A stretch of 64,000 nucleotides of DNA from Gammaproteobacteria bacterium (GCA_016199745.1 JACQFZ010000022.1:124001-188000), one strand, 5' to 3'. Counted from the stretch's first letter, positions 7,467-16,585 are shown. Numbers and translations are program-made. Notes: generated by a model from the sequence alone, not told the origin.

Positions 7467-8049
7467 AGCAGCGCGGCGTTCTAGCGACGCAAATATAACG
7501 TCCGTGCAGGATCAACCAGTGGTGCGCATCGTGCCGGTATTGCCGAGGGACTGCTTGCATCAGCTTGTCTTCGACTTCGCGCACGTTGCGCCCCGGTGCA
7601 AGGCCGGTGCGGTTGGCGACGCGGAAGATATGCGTGTCGACAGCGATAGTCGGTTCGCCGAACGCGGTGTTGAGCACGACATTGGCGGTTTTGCGCCCAA
7701 CGCCCGCTAGTGCTTCCAGTTCCTCGCGCGTGTGCGGAACCTCGCCGTTATATTTTTCGACCAGCATCTTCGACGTTTGCAGGATGTTGGCGGCTTTGGT
7801 GTTGAATAACCCGATCGACTTTATATAACGCTTGAGCCCGCGCACACCGAGCTCGACCATTTGCGCCGGCGTCTTGACCGTCTTGAACAGCTCGGCGGTG
7901 GCGAGGTTAACGCTTTTATCGGTCGCCTGCGCCGATAGGATGACGGCGACCAGTAGCTCGTACGGCGAATCGTATTCGAGCTCGGTGGTCGGTTTCGGGT
8001 TCGTGCGTTGCAGGCGAGCGAACAATTCGGCGCGGTGGGCGGCGTTCAT
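7345..8049 (-). CDS. nth: Endonuclease III
   Basis: 234 residues. This DNA glycosylase/AP lyase removes oxidised pyrimidines in base excision repair. The helix-hairpin-helix with the catalytic lysine reads LEALAGVGRKTANVV near residue 120, and the catalytic aspartate is in VDTHIFRV near 140. The C-terminal [4Fe-4S] loop is Cx6Cx2Cx5C (CVARTPRCFSCPIHDLC). It exceeds the E. coli enzyme by about 20 residues because of a basic tail. The start lies 6 bp after the stop of rsxB, so the two form an operon, a common arrangement in gammaproteobacteria. Confidence 0.97.
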   Translation of the reverse strand: MNAAHRAELFARLQRTNPKPTTELEYDSPYELLVAVILSAQATDKSVNLATAELFKTVKTPAQMVELGVRGLKRYIKSIGLFNTKAANILQTSKMLVEKYNGEVPHTREELEALAGVGRKTANVVLNTAFGEPTIAVDTHIFRVANRTGLAPGRNVREVEDKLMQAVPRQYRHDAHHWLILHGRYICVARTPRCFSCPIHDLCEYPDKTPVPLATSSTAAKPAGKKTNRRHPTA

Positions 8050-8055
8050 GCAGAA

Positions 8056-8679
8056 TTATTGCGCTGGTTTGCGCCGCGCGCGGGCGCGGGCAACGGCAGC
8101 TTGTAGATCGGCGCGAATCGTGGCGCTGTCGGGAAACACGGTGCTTGCCGCTTTCGGTTTGGTCTTGCGCTGGGCCAACCGTAGCAGCCGGCGCTCGGTG
8201 CGTTCGCGCCAGCGGCGCGCTTCGGCCGCACCGTATTCCGGCCACGGCCCGCAGCCGGCGGGTTGTGCCGGTTGCATATCGATGCAATCGACCGGGCACG
8301 GCGCCAAGCACAGCTCACAGCCGGTGCACTCGATCGCCAGCACGGTATGCATGAGCCGGCGCGCGCCGATGATGGCGTCGACTGGGCAGGCGTCGATGCA
8401 CTTGCGGCAGCCGATACAACTATTTTCGTCGATGACCGCGACCGCGCGCGGTTTATGCTCGCCGTATTTTGGGTCGAGCGGTTTCGGAGGGGTATCGAGC
8501 AGGCGCGCCAGCGCTTGCAGCGTCACTTCGCCGCCCGGTGGGCATTGATTGATGTCGGCGTCGCCGCGCGCCAACGCTTCCGCATATTGTCGGCAGCGGG
8601 GATAACCGCACTGAGTGCATTGTGTTTGTGGCAGCCAAGCGTCGATACGATCGGCCAGCGATGGAGTTGAAGCGGGCAT
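8056..8679 (-). CDS. rsxB: RsxB/RnfB-type ferredoxin subunit
   Basis: 207 residues. An N-terminal Fe-S domain ([15 protein letters not shown] followed by CPPGG) is followed by two [4Fe-4S] ferredoxin motifs, [12 protein letters not shown] and [12 protein letters not shown]. The hydrophobic anchor that begins canonical RsxB is missing: this version starts at the first Fe-S domain ([13 protein letters not shown]). No other rsx or rnf genes are adjacent; it precedes nth instead. It probably carries electrons as a soluble protein, possibly to Nth or to an Rsx complex encoded elsewhere. The C-terminal 50 residues are basic. Confidence 0.9.
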   Translation of the reverse strand: MPASTPSLADRIDAWLPQTQCTQCGYPRCRQYAEALARGDADINQCPPGGEVTLQALARLLDTPPKPLDPKYGEHKPRAVAVIDENSCIGCRKCIDACPVDAIIGARRLMHTVLAIECTGCELCLAPCPVDCIDMQPAQPAGCGPWPEYGAAEARRWRERTERRLLRLAQRKTKPKAASTVFPDSATIRADLQAAVARARARRKPAQ

Positions 8680-8715
8680 AGGCGAAGTATCGCCGGGCGT
8701 ATCAAAGTGAGCAAT

Positions 8716-8793
8716 AAATGTAGGGCGGGAGTGGTTCGCCGTCGACCCATTTGCGACGTCCAGAGGAATGGCGGATTCGCCAGCCCTACATTT
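8716..8793. repeat. MITE-like 78-bp inverted repeat
   Basis: Perfect 11-bp terminal inverted repeats (AAATGTAGGGC and GCCCTACATTT) bound a 56-bp centre that is itself partly palindromic (TGGTTCGCC against GGCGGATTCGCCA). It lies in the divergent gap between rsxB and pldA. TGTAGGG/CCCTACA-ended short elements are common non-coding repeats of proteobacterial genomes. It may also affect the divergent promoters. Confidence 0.65.
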
Positions 8794-8868
8794 CTTGTTT
8801 TTCGACGATGATTGACTGATCCTGTGGTTATGTCACACGCAAATAAAATAAGGGGGAATCAGCAGGCG

Positions 8869-9744
8869 ATGTCGCGCCGCGGGCGCGGATGTTTTTTTAT
8901 CGTTGGGCTCATGCTGAATGCCAGCGTGTTTGCCGAAGCGCTCGACGATACCGACACCACCGCCGCACCGCCGCCGGCCGATTCGGCGATGACCGAGCGC
9001 AGGCAGTTATGGCGGGATTTCTCGATCTCGCCGCTGCGGCCCAGTTATATCCTGCACACCTACAGCAGCTCGCCGAACCAAGATACGTATCGATTGGCCG
9101 AGCCGGACGCCACCTTGAAGCGCCAGGAGCTGCAGTATCAGCTGAGCTTTCGTCTAACGATCGACAGAAATTGGTTGGGTAGCGGCGGCGATCTGTGGTT
9201 CGGTTACACCCAAATGTCGTTCTGGCAGGCGTACAACAAAGGTCTGTCATCGCCGTTTCGCGAGACCAATTACCAACCGGAATTAGATGTCTCATTCGAC
9301 ATCGATTCGAAACCGTTCGGATTGAATCTGGTTAGCGTGGGTGTCGTGCATCAATCGAACGGTCGCTCCAAGCCGCTATCGCGCAGTTGGAATCGATTGT
9401 GGGCCAGCGCGACCTTCGAACATGGCAAGTTCGTGACGACGATTACGCCGTGGTTGCGTTTGCCGGAAGGCGACGACGATAACCCCGATATCGAGAACTA
9501 CGTCGGCCGCGGCGAGATTCGCTTGATCCACAAAGACGAAAATCGGGTCTTCTCGGCGATGCTGCGCAACAACTTCGATCGCCACGACAACCGCAGCGGC
9601 GTCGAGCTGAGTTGGAGTTTCCCGTACCACGATCGGTTGAAGTGGTTAGTGCAGTACTACAACGGTTACGGCGAGAGCCTGGTCGATTACAACGTGCGCA
9701 TGCGCCGCATCGGCATCGGCGTGCTTATTACCGATTGGTTGTAA
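8869..9744 (+). CDS. pldA: Outer-membrane phospholipase A
   Basis: 291 residues from the ATG at 8869, which has AGGGGGAA about ten bases upstream and yields a clean signal peptide ending VFA before EALDD. Earlier in-frame starts at 8812 (TTG) and 8830 (ATG) would add a poor leader. The OMPLA signature with the catalytic His-Ser pair reads VVHQSNGRSKPLSRSWNR, and the barrel ends in DWL. The enzyme hydrolyses misplaced phospholipids in the outer leaflet as a calcium-dependent dimer. A hairpin (9748-9773) follows the stop. Confidence 0.93.
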   Translation: MSRRGRGCFFIVGLMLNASVFAEALDDTDTTAAPPPADSAMTERRQLWRDFSISPLRPSYILHTYSSSPNQDTYRLAEPDATLKRQELQYQLSFRLTIDRNWLGSGGDLWFGYTQMSFWQAYNKGLSSPFRETNYQPELDVSFDIDSKPFGLNLVSVGVVHQSNGRSKPLSRSWNRLWASATFEHGKFVTTITPWLRLPEGDDDNPDIENYVGRGEIRLIHKDENRVFSAMLRNNFDRHDNRSGVELSWSFPYHDRLKWLVQYYNGYGESLVDYNVRMRRIGIGVLITDWL

Positions 9745-9747
9745 TTA

Positions 9748-9773
9748 GGCAGGGCGCACAAGTTCGCCCTGCC
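9748..9773. terminator. Hairpin between convergent pldA and metG
   Basis: GGCAGGGCG and CGCCCTGCC form a perfect 9-bp stem with an eight-base loop just after the pldA stop. There is no long T-run, so it is a probable but unproven bidirectional terminator. Confidence 0.5.
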
Positions 9774-9793
9774 CGCCCATTAGTGATCCCTTT

Positions 9794-12298
9794 TTATTTC
9801 ACGCGCATGCCCGGCTGCGCGCCGCTATCCGGCGAAAGAATGAATAAGCCGGGTGTTTTGCCGTCGGCGTCGGAGGCGGCCAGTACCATGCCTTCCGACA
9901 ATCCAAACTTCATTTTGCGTGGTGCGAGATTGGCGACCATGACCGTCAGCCGGCCGATCAGCGTTGCCGGGTCATAGGCCGACTTGATGCCGGCGAACAC
10001 CGTGCGCGGTGTCGCTTCGCCGATATCGAGTGTGAGCTTCAATAATTTCTCGGCGCCTTCGACGTGCTCGGCGTTGGCGATCTTGGCGATGCGCAGATCG
10101 ATTTTGGCGAAGTCGTCAATGGAAATATTTTTACTCCCCGCTCCCTCCGGGAGAGGGGTAGGGGGTGAGGGAGATTGCTGCATAGGTAAGCGTTCCTCAA
10201 GTTTGTTCCAGATAGATTCAAGCACGGCTTGTGTGTTTCCAAGTACGTCGTTGTTCCAAAAACGCAAAACATATATTCCGACGCCTTCGAGCGCGCTCGT
10301 GCGGGTTTCGTCATGTTGCGTCTGCTCTTGGTGTTGTCCGCCGTCGGCTTCAATCGCGAGCTTCGCCTCGCTGCAATAGAAGTCGACAACAAATCGTTGC
10401 CCGTCAACTTCGATCGGATGCTGTCTTCTGAACTTTGCATCGTGTAATCGCCGATCGCGCAGCAACAACCAAAGAAACGTTTCGGCGTCGGGTTGTTGAT
10501 CACGTAGTTTGCGGGCAACTTCCAGCAGGTCGGCGGGCAGCGGCTTTTTCCGTGCCTGCTTTCCCTCACCCCCAGCCCCTCTCCCGGAGGGAGAGGGGGG
10601 TTGGAGGCTTTCCCTATTTGCAGAAATCAACGCTTCGATTTGTTTGGCGTCGACACGAGTCAGCAGGTGTTGATAGTCGCGAATCGAATGTCCAGTCGCA
10701 AGCAGCGATTTTGCGTCGTCCCACTTCAGTGGAGCGATATTGAGGAATTTTTCGACTCGTTCTGCGGTTATTGGTAGTACGGGTTTTAGATAAAGCGTAA
10801 GCAATCGGAAGAGATTGAGCGCAACCGAGCAAACGAGGTGTAGCTTTTCTTCTTGCCCAGGTTGTTTCGCCAGTTCCCACGGTTTGTGTTTGTCGACGAA
10901 CTGGTTAGCCACGTCGGTCAAGGCCATTACTTCACGGAGCGCTTTGCCGTAATCGCGAGAGTCGTAGTAGTTGGCGATGGCGCTGCCCCTATCCTGAAAC
11001 TCGGCGATGATGGAGTCGTCGCCAGTCCCAAATATTTCCGAGCCAAATGCGAAAATTCTTGGCGGGAGTTTCAGTACCCCGTTAAAACGCTTCGATACGA
11101 AGCCGGCGCAGCGACTGGCGATGTTGATGTACTTGCCAACTAGATCGCTGTTCACGCGCGCGACGAAGTCGTCGAAACTTAAATCGATGTCCTCCACCGT
11201 GCCGTTCAACTTAGCGGCGTAGTAGTAGCGCAGCCATTCCGGATTGAGGCCGAGCGTCAGGTAGCTCTCGGCATTGATAAAAGTGCCGCGGCTCTTCGAC
11301 ATCTTTTCGCCGTTGACCGTGAGATAGCCGTGTACGCATAGCTTGGTCGGCGTGCGGTAACCGGCGTGCTGCAACATTGCCGGCCAAAACAACGCGTGGA
11401 AGTTAAGAATATCTTTGCCGATGAAGTGATAGAGCTCGGTCGTCGCGTCCTTCTGCCAGAACGCATCGAAGTCGAGGTCACGTTTAGCGCACAGATTCTT
11501 GAACGACGCCATGTAACCGACCGGCGCATCGAGCCAGACGTAGAAGTACTTACCGGGGTGACCCGGGATCTCGAACCCGAAGTAGGGCGGATCGCGCGAG
11601 ATATCCCAGTCTTGCAAGCCCGACTTCAACCATTCATCCATTTTGTTAGCGGCTTCCGGCTGCAACGTGCCGGAGCGGGTCCACTGACGCAGGAATTCGC
11701 CGCAGCGCGGATCGGACAGCTTGAAGAAGAAGTGCTCGGATTGGCGTCGTTCCGGTTTGGCGCCGGAGACGACCGAATACGGATTTTTCAGATCGGTCGG
11801 CGAGTAGGTCGCGCCGCAGACTTCGCAGTTGTCGCCGTACTGATCTTTGGCGCCGCACTTCGGGCATTCGCCTTTGATATAGCGGTCCGGCAGGAACATC
11901 TGTTTGATCGGGTCGTAAAAGTTTTCGACCGAGCGGCGCGCGATCAAGTCGGCAGCGTCGAGGCTTTTATAGATGGCTTCGCTATACGCGCGCGTTTCGT
12001 CGGAGTGTGTCGAGTAGTAGTTGTCGAAGTCGACGTGAAAGCCGGCGAGGTCGCGGGTGTGCTCTCGCCAGAAACGGGCGATTAATTGCTCGGGCGTGAT
12101 TCCTTCTTTCTCGGCGCGCAGCATGATCGGCGTGCCGTGGGTGTCGTCGGCGCAAACGTAGTAGATCTCGTGCCCCTGCATTTTCTGAAAGCGCACCCAA
12201 ATATCGGTCTGGATGTATTCGACCAAATGGCCGAGATGGATCGCGCCGTTGGCGTAGGGCAGGGCGGCGGTGACGAGAATGCGGCGTTTATCAGGCAT
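9794..12298 (-). CDS. metG: Methionyl-tRNA synthetase with inserted DUF559 domain
   Basis: 834 residues from the ATG at 12298 ([18 protein letters not shown]), against about 680 for family members. Class I signatures are present: HLGH near residue 20, the zinc knuckle [18 protein letters not shown], and KMSKSRGT. The anticodon-binding domain follows, and the C-terminal tRNA-binding (EMAP-like) domain starts at [14 protein letters not shown]. Between them, at residues about 566-722, lies an in-frame foreign segment: a DUF559 domain bordered by translated palindromic repeats ([14 protein letters not shown] and [16 protein letters not shown]). The linker it interrupts is normally short and variable, so aminoacylation is probably preserved. 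The gene is essential and divergent from apbC. Confidence 0.95.
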   Translation of the reverse strand: MPDKRRILVTAALPYANGAIHLGHLVEYIQTDIWVRFQKMQGHEIYYVCADDTHGTPIMLRAEKEGITPEQLIARFWREHTRDLAGFHVDFDNYYSTHSDETRAYSEAIYKSLDAADLIARRSVENFYDPIKQMFLPDRYIKGECPKCGAKDQYGDNCEVCGATYSPTDLKNPYSVVSGAKPERRQSEHFFFKLSDPRCGEFLRQWTRSGTLQPEAANKMDEWLKSGLQDWDISRDPPYFGFEIPGHPGKYFYVWLDAPVGYMASFKNLCAKRDLDFDAFWQKDATTELYHFIGKDILNFHALFWPAMLQHAGYRTPTKLCVHGYLTVNGEKMSKSRGTFINAESYLTLGLNPEWLRYYYAAKLNGTVEDIDLSFDDFVARVNSDLVGKYINIASRCAGFVSKRFNGVLKLPPRIFAFGSEIFGTGDDSIIAEFQDRGSAIANYYDSRDYGKALREVMALTDVANQFVDKHKPWELAKQPGQEEKLHLVCSVALNLFRLLTLYLKPVLPITAERVEKFLNIAPLKWDDAKSLLATGHSIRDYQHLLTRVDAKQIEALISANRESLQPPSPSGRGAGGEGKQARKKPLPADLLEVARKLRDQQPDAETFLWLLLRDRRLHDAKFRRQHPIEVDGQRFVVDFYCSEAKLAIEADGGQHQEQTQHDETRTSALEGVGIYVLRFWNNDVLGNTQAVLESIWNKLEERLPMQQSPSPPTPLPEGAGSKNISIDDFAKIDLRIAKIANAEHVEGAEKLLKLTLDIGEATPRTVFAGIKSAYDPATLIGRLTVMVANLAPRKMKFGLSEGMVLAASDADGKTPGLFILSPDSGAQPGMRVK
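10134..10174. repeat. Left inverted copy flanking DUF559 cassette
   Basis: CTCCCTCCGGGAGAGGGGTAGGGGGTGAGGG-type repeat. Its reverse complement matches the right copy at 10562-10602 over about 32 positions with few differences. Confidence 0.85.
10562..10602. repeat. Right inverted copy flanking DUF559 cassette
   Basis: CCCTCACCCCCAGCCCCTCTCCCGGAGGG-type repeat in the orientation opposite to the copy at 10134-10174. Together the pair acts as terminal inverted repeats around the DUF559 coding segment. Confidence 0.85.
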
Positions 12299-12436
12299 GC
12301 GATGGGTCAAAATGGGTTTCGTTGAATGCGGCGATGATAAGGGAAATACACGCTCAAGTCCCAGCGATTCATGACTTTTGGGGGTGCCCGGTGTAGCATG
12401 TCTGCCCTTCAAAATGTCATGCAGTGAGGCTTTCCG
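12299..12436. promoter_or_regulatory. Divergent metG/apbC intergenic region
   Basis: 138 bp separate the start codons of metG (minus) and apbC (plus), so promoters for both must lie here. No convincing -35/-10 pair could be chosen by eye. Confidence 0.4.
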
Positions 12437-13528
12437 ATGACCCAAGTGGTGGAGCGCGACGTAGAGACGGCGCTCAAGCAGGTGCTTGACCCTTACCTCG
12501 ATCAGGATTTAGTGACGGCCAAGGTGGTGAAGAAGATCACCGTTGCCGGCGACAAGGTGACGGTCGATCTCTTGCTCGGTTATCCGGCGCAGGGTTCGAA
12601 GGATGCGCTGGCGGCAACCGTGCGCACGCAGGTCGCGGCATTGCCCGGCGTCGTCGATGTCGCGGTCAACGTCGACTGGCGGGTCGATCAACATTCCGTG
12701 CAGCGCGGTGTGAAGCCGTTGCCGGGTATCAAGAACATCATTGCTGTCGCCTCCGGTAAGGGTGGTGTCGGCAAATCCACCGTGTCGGTCAATCTCGCGC
12801 TCGCGCTCGTCATCGAAGGTGCCAAGGTCGGTATTCTCGACGCCGATATTTACGGTCCGAGTCAGCCACGCATGCTGGGCGTGAAGCGCAAGCCCGAGTC
12901 CAAAGACGGCAAATCGCTCGAGCCGATCGAAGCTTATGGCTTGAAGTCGATGTCGATCGGTTATTTGATCGATGACGAGACGCCGATGATTTGGCGCGGT
13001 CCGATGGTGACGCAGGCGCTCGAGCAATTGCTGAAGGAAACGAATTGGGGCGAGCTCGATTACCTCATTATCGATCTTCCGCCCGGCACCGGCGATACGC
13101 AGCTGACGTTGGCGCAGAAGGTGCCGGTGTCCGGCGCCGTTATCGTCACCACGCCGCAAGATATCGCTCTGCTTGATGCGCGCAAGGGTCTCAAGATGTT
13201 CGAGAAGGTGAACGTGCCGGTGCTCGGTGTGGTCGAGAACATGAGCACACACATCTGCTCGAAGTGCGGTCATGAGGAACACATCTTCGGTGAAGGCGGC
13301 GGTCAACGCATGGCCGACGAGAACCAAGTGTCGTTGCTTGGCCAACTACCGCTCGACATCCGCATCCGCGCCGAGACCGACAGCGGCAAGCCGACCGTCG
13401 TGGCCGAGCCGGACAGCAAGATTGCGCTGCTGTATCGCGATATTGCCCGTCGCGTCGGTGCGCGCTTAGCGCTGCAAAAGAAAGACTTCAGCAACAAGTT
13501 TCCGAACATCGTTATTCAGAATACGTAG
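12437..13528 (+). CDS. apbC: Iron-sulfur cluster carrier ApbC/Mrp
   Basis: 363 residues. An N-terminal MIP18-like domain (about 1-85) precedes the P-loop ATPase. The deviant Walker A reads GKGGVGKST near residue 110, then [14 protein letters not shown], and the DLPPGTGD motif. The bridging cluster site CSKCG lies near residue 275. ApbC carries and transfers [4Fe-4S] clusters as a dimer in the cytosol. The gene starts 138 bp from divergent metG and is followed by a strong hairpin (13565-13594). Family length and motifs are standard. Confidence 0.95.
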   Translation: MTQVVERDVETALKQVLDPYLDQDLVTAKVVKKITVAGDKVTVDLLLGYPAQGSKDALAATVRTQVAALPGVVDVAVNVDWRVDQHSVQRGVKPLPGIKNIIAVASGKGGVGKSTVSVNLALALVIEGAKVGILDADIYGPSQPRMLGVKRKPESKDGKSLEPIEAYGLKSMSIGYLIDDETPMIWRGPMVTQALEQLLKETNWGELDYLIIDLPPGTGDTQLTLAQKVPVSGAVIVTTPQDIALLDARKGLKMFEKVNVPVLGVVENMSTHICSKCGHEEHIFGEGGGQRMADENQVSLLGQLPLDIRIRAETDSGKPTVVAEPDSKIALLYRDIARRVGARLALQKKDFSNKFPNIVIQNT

Positions 13529-13564
13529 CGACGCGTTCGCTATCCACGCGCGATTCAATCGACA

Positions 13565-13604
13565 ACGGCAATTCCGCGCTAGCGGGATTGCCGTCTAGTT
13601 TTGC
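13565..13604. terminator. Terminator hairpin after apbC
   Basis: ACGGCAATTCCGC and GCGGGATTGCCGT pair over 13 bp with one wobble and a four-base GCTA loop, followed by CTAGTTTT. It can serve apbC on the plus strand and the small reading frame on the minus strand. Confidence 0.75.
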
Positions 13605-13609
13605 CGGGG

Positions 13610-13717
13610 TTATAACTTCACGTCGGTGTAGATTGGGTATTCCCGCTCCAATTCTGTCGGCAGCGGAAAGATCGACCAATATTCTTCTAAGAATTCGAGA
13701 TATTCTTCAAAGTCCAT
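13610..13717 (-). CDS. Candidate 35-residue acidic small protein
   Basis: The ATG at 13717 opens a frame starting MDFEEYLEFLEEYWSIFPLP and ending YTDVKL. It contains about ten acidic residues and many aromatics, and its codon choice looks ordinary. It fills the gap between the apbC terminator and dcd and is convergent with apbC. The ribosome-binding site is weak (AAAGATG region). I do not recognise a family, and chance cannot be excluded. The compositional bias and position argue for a real small gene. Confidence 0.4.
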   Translation of the reverse strand: MDFEEYLEFLEEYWSIFPLPTELEREYPIYTDVKL

Positions 13718-13911
13718 AAGTCGTTTTCATCTTTTCGATGGTTTGCCACTCGCCTGGCGGGCGAGATCGAGTGTTTTTCGCAAGCTATGCATATCCGAAT
13801 ATTAGCTGTTACCGCCCAATAAATGGACAAGAAAGGCTGGCAGCGTTGCGGGTATCGAGCAGTCCCTTTAAACTCCGGGCGCTCCCAAATTACGGTGACT
13901 TGGCACTTCTA

Positions 13912-14478
13912 ATGGGCATCAAATCCGATAAGTGGATCCGCCGTATGGCGGAGCAGCACAAGATGATCGAGCCGTTCGAGGCCGGTCAGGTCAAGCGCAA
14001 CGGCAGCGGCCCGGTCGTGTCCTACGGCACATCGAGCTACGGTTACGATATCCGCTGTTCGAACGAATTCAAAATTTTCACCAACATCAATTGCACTATC
14101 GTCGATCCGAAAGCGTTCGACGCCAAGTCGTTCGTCGATTTCAAGGGCGATGTCTGCATCATTCCGCCGAACTCGTTCGCGTTGGCGCGCACTGTCGAGT
14201 ATTTCCGAATTCCGCGCGATGTGCTGACGATTTGCTTAGGCAAGAGCACGTATGCGCGCTGCGGCATCATCGTCAATGTCACACCGCTCGAGCCGGAATG
14301 GGAAGGGCATGTGACGCTCGAGTTTTCGAATACGACGCCGTTGCCGGCGAAGATTTATGCGAACGAGGGTGTGGCACAGGTATTGTTCATCGGCGGTGAT
14401 GAGGTGTGCGACGTCTCTTATAAAGATCGCGGCGGCAAGTACCAAGGTCAGCAAGGTGTCACGTTGCCGAAGATTTAA
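13912..14478 (+). CDS. dcd: dCTP deaminase
   Basis: 188 residues from the ATG at 13912 ([22 protein letters not shown]), matching the family start; an open frame further upstream is non-conserved. The trimeric dCTP deaminase/dUTPase fold is shown by [17 protein letters not shown], the catalytic region [21 protein letters not shown] with the essential glutamate, and the C-terminal [13 protein letters not shown] that closes over the nucleotide. It converts dCTP to dUTP for thymidylate synthesis. A palindromic repeat follows. Confidence 0.95.
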   Translation: MGIKSDKWIRRMAEQHKMIEPFEAGQVKRNGSGPVVSYGTSSYGYDIRCSNEFKIFTNINCTIVDPKAFDAKSFVDFKGDVCIIPPNSFALARTVEYFRIPRDVLTICLGKSTYARCGIIVNVTPLEPEWEGHVTLEFSNTTPLPAKIYANEGVAQVLFIGGDEVCDVSYKDRGGKYQGQQGVTLPKI

Positions 14479-14487
14479 ACCACGTGT

Positions 14488-14513
14488 CCCCCTCCCCCGC
14501 AAGGGGGGAGGGG
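14488..14513. repeat. Palindromic CCCCTCCCCC/GGGGGAGGGG repeat
   Basis: An inverted repeat with a GCAA loop lies between the convergent dcd and cupin genes; it belongs to the dispersed palindrome family. Confidence 0.75.
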
Positions 14514-14523
14514 AGCCCTTCGA

Positions 14524-14961
14524 TCAGTGTCTAATGAACGCCGTACCCGTCGGTCCCGTGCCGGCTTCCTGATATACCGCAGCACCTTGCTTCGCCCAAA
14601 CGTAGTGCGGCACATTTGCCGGTGCGACATACACTGCACCGGTCGGAACGGCGACGACCTTCGTTTCGTCGAACGTGTCACCGAAGCCGACGTAAATCGT
14701 ACCCGCCAGCACTGTGCTGCTACGTTCATCGGGATGCGTGTGCGGCGGAATCTTCCCACCAGCGGCGAGTTTCACTCGCAGTAGATACGGTCCAGTTTTT
14801 TGCTCAGCGCCTTGTACCCATGCGCCCTTCAGTGCGGGATTGTCGGGCGGGCCGGCCCACGTTAGCTGATCCGGCACGATAGGCGCGGGTGCCGGCGCAT
14901 CGGCGACGGCGACGCAGGAAACGATGCTGCATAGCGCTATGAATGTCAGAAGCGGTTTCAT
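14524..14961 (-). CDS. Secreted cupin-domain protein
   Basis: 145 residues from the ATG at 14961, giving a signal peptide (LLTFIALCSIVSCVAVADA). A longer frame starts upstream but gives a worse leader. The single cupin domain shows the first motif as GGKIPPHTHPDERSSTVLAG, with two His and a Glu as metal ligands, and the second motif with a His in APANVPHYVW. It lies downstream of the cytochrome cluster on the same strand but behind a strong hairpin (15052-15088), so it may have separate expression. A periplasmic metal-dependent sensor or enzyme is possible; the substrate is unknown. Confidence 0.8.
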   Translation of the reverse strand: MKPLLTFIALCSIVSCVAVADAPAPAPIVPDQLTWAGPPDNPALKGAWVQGAEQKTGPYLLRVKLAAGGKIPPHTHPDERSSTVLAGTIYVGFGDTFDETKVVAVPTGAVYVAPANVPHYVWAKQGAAVYQEAGTGPTGTAFIRH

Positions 14962-15051
14962 GGATTGGCCCCAGCAGTGACTTAGTACTTTCATTGAGTG
15001 CGCCACGGTTTTAATCGCATTCAATCCGCCGGGCAAGCCGTTGATTTGGTC

Positions 15052-15088
15052 GGCGCGGGTGGGCAACCCATAGTTGCCCACCCGCGCC
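15052..15088. terminator. Strong 15-bp hairpin after cytochrome gene
   Basis: GGCGCGGGTGGGCAA and TTGCCCACCCGCGCC form a perfect 15-bp stem with a seven-base loop, 6 bp beyond the stop of the cytochrome gene. No U-run follows; it is likely a terminator or mRNA 3' end. Confidence 0.6.
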
Positions 15089-15093
15089 GCTAA

Positions 15094-16560
15094 CTACAGC
15101 GTTTTCAAATATTCGAGCAGCGCGTCCTTTTCCTTCGTCGGTAAGAACACACCATACTCGTGCCCCTGATTGCCGCTGGCGCGCTCGTGTACGTCGAACT
15201 TGCTGCCGACGCGTTGTGCTTCGACACTGTCGATAACGAAACCGACGTTCGCCGGATCGTACAGATCGTAGCCGCGATAAAAGATCTTGGGCCGTTCGGC
15301 GACCGGCTTCAGTAAGTCGCGTAACGTCGGCACCGAGCCGTTGTGCAGGTACGGTGCCCGCAGCCAGATGCCGTCGAGGAAGGCGGCGACGTAGCCGCTC
15401 GGCTCGTTCTCGACCAGGCCTTTGCGTTGGATGCCGAAGTTGCTGACGACACGATTGGCTTCAATCGCGGCGGCCTTGCTCCATGTGGCGAGACGCTCAC
15501 GATCGGTGCCGACTTCTTCAACCGGAATGCGCGTGCCGGTGCGGTCGCTCTCGTGGCAGCGGACGCAATACCCTTCGTACACGGCGCGGCCGGCCTTCAG
15601 CTTGGCTTGATCGATCGGAAACGGATACGGCGGTGCTTTGATCTCGCCGAGATATTTTTCCAGCCAGGCGACATGACCGAGGAAATCGTCCGTGTCATGC
15701 GGTTTGGCACCGAGCAGGCCGAGTGCCGAATCGATGATGACCGAGCGCGCATCGTGGCTGTCGCCGCCGAAATTCATGAGATTGCCTTGCTCCGGCCGGT
15801 ACTTCTTCAGGTTCCACACCGACGGCATGTCGGTCGGGCCGATGGAGTTATCCATCGGCACGTTGATCATGAAGTACTTGGTGAGATTGAAGGCGTCGTC
15901 GCGCCCACGACCCCATTCGGGAAAGTCTTTACGGTAGATCCAAGCGAATTGCTTTTCGCGTTCGAGCAATTGCTTTTTCGTGATCGGAATGAGGACAAAA
16001 CGGTAAATCGTTTTGTCGAGCCACGATAACTCGGTGACTAAATTGATTTCGCGCATCAGCGAGTCGGCGTTGAAGCGCGGATCCTTGGCGCAATCGACCA
16101 AGAAGCGGAAGAATGCTTCGAGGTTGAGCGTGTGATTCGGACCGGCGACGACGAAAGTTGGGTTCTCGTCGGCATTCTTGCGATAGCTCGTGGTATGGCA
16201 AGCGGCGCAGTTATTGGCGACGCGCGGGAAGCCGATGACTTTTTTGGTGAAGCCGACCGGCAACTCCTGACCTTGCTCCCAGGCAACGCCAAACGAGGCG
16301 TAACCGCCGGGGCCGGGCAACTTGTCCGGGAACATGCGCGGCAATACGTAGAAAATCCAGTACGGAATGCCGGCGTCGTACTCGGCGCCGATGGAACCGT
16401 ACTTAAAGCGCATCTCCGACGTTGCCGTCACCCAGTCCGGCTGTGGTTCGGCGCGGAAGAACTTGTACCAGCCGACGTAGCCGCCGATGGCGCCGAGGAT
16501 CAGCAGCACGGTCAAGGCAGCGACAAATTTTCGTTTGTTTGATGATTTTTTCGTGTTCAT
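15094..16560 (-). CDS. RoxA-like diheme cytochrome c
   Basis: 488 residues. A basic N-terminus and one membrane segment (about 10-30) anchor or export the protein. Two haem-binding motifs are visible: CAACH near residue 117 and CVRCH near 325. Shared with RoxA/MauG-like diheme oxygenases and peroxidases are the DMPSVWN segment, the late LRAPYLHNGSVPTLRDLL and the ending of the type KDALLEYLKTL. It is the most downstream of four cytochromes on this strand. It probably acts in the periplasm on an oxidised organic substrate or hydrogen peroxide. The exact reaction is unknown; rubber cleavage is not implied. Confidence 0.75.
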   Translation of the reverse strand: MNTKKSSNKRKFVAALTVLLILGAIGGYVGWYKFFRAEPQPDWVTATSEMRFKYGSIGAEYDAGIPYWIFYVLPRMFPDKLPGPGGYASFGVAWEQGQELPVGFTKKVIGFPRVANNCAACHTTSYRKNADENPTFVVAGPNHTLNLEAFFRFLVDCAKDPRFNADSLMREINLVTELSWLDKTIYRFVLIPITKKQLLEREKQFAWIYRKDFPEWGRGRDDAFNLTKYFMINVPMDNSIGPTDMPSVWNLKKYRPEQGNLMNFGGDSHDARSVIIDSALGLLGAKPHDTDDFLGHVAWLEKYLGEIKAPPYPFPIDQAKLKAGRAVYEGYCVRCHESDRTGTRIPVEEVGTDRERLATWSKAAAIEANRVVSNFGIQRKGLVENEPSGYVAAFLDGIWLRAPYLHNGSVPTLRDLLKPVAERPKIFYRGYDLYDPANVGFVIDSVEAQRVGSKFDVHERASGNQGHEYGVFLPTKEKDALLEYLKTL

Positions 16561-16585
16561 GTTTTTCTCCTTCCACTTTCTATTT

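Larger units (their letters stand above)
10134..10602 (-). mobile_element. Repeat-flanked DUF559 cassette inside metG
   Basis: The segment is bounded by inverted copies of the window's palindromic repeat: one at 10134-10174 (CCCTCCGGGAGAGGGGTAG and on) and the reverse-oriented copy at 10562-10602. Between them, in the metG frame, is a complete DUF559 (Vsr-like, PD-(D/E)XK fold) domain: [20 protein letters not shown], then [20 protein letters not shown], the acidic EADGGQH and LRFWNNDVL. Free-standing DUF559 proteins of other genomes often carry similar translated repeats at their ends. No stop codon occurs, so it is read as part of MetRS. No direct target duplication could be discerned by eye. 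Confidence 0.8.

Noticed and set aside
11366-12085. 239-codon plus-strand frame opposite metG
   Set aside because: Antisense shadow of the conserved MetRS catalytic region; no motif or ribosome-binding site.
12509-13345. Open frame of 278 codons on the minus strand opposite apbC
   Set aside because: It mirrors the codons of apbC, contains no domain, and has a His/Arg/Asp-rich composition typical of antisense frames in GC-rich genes.
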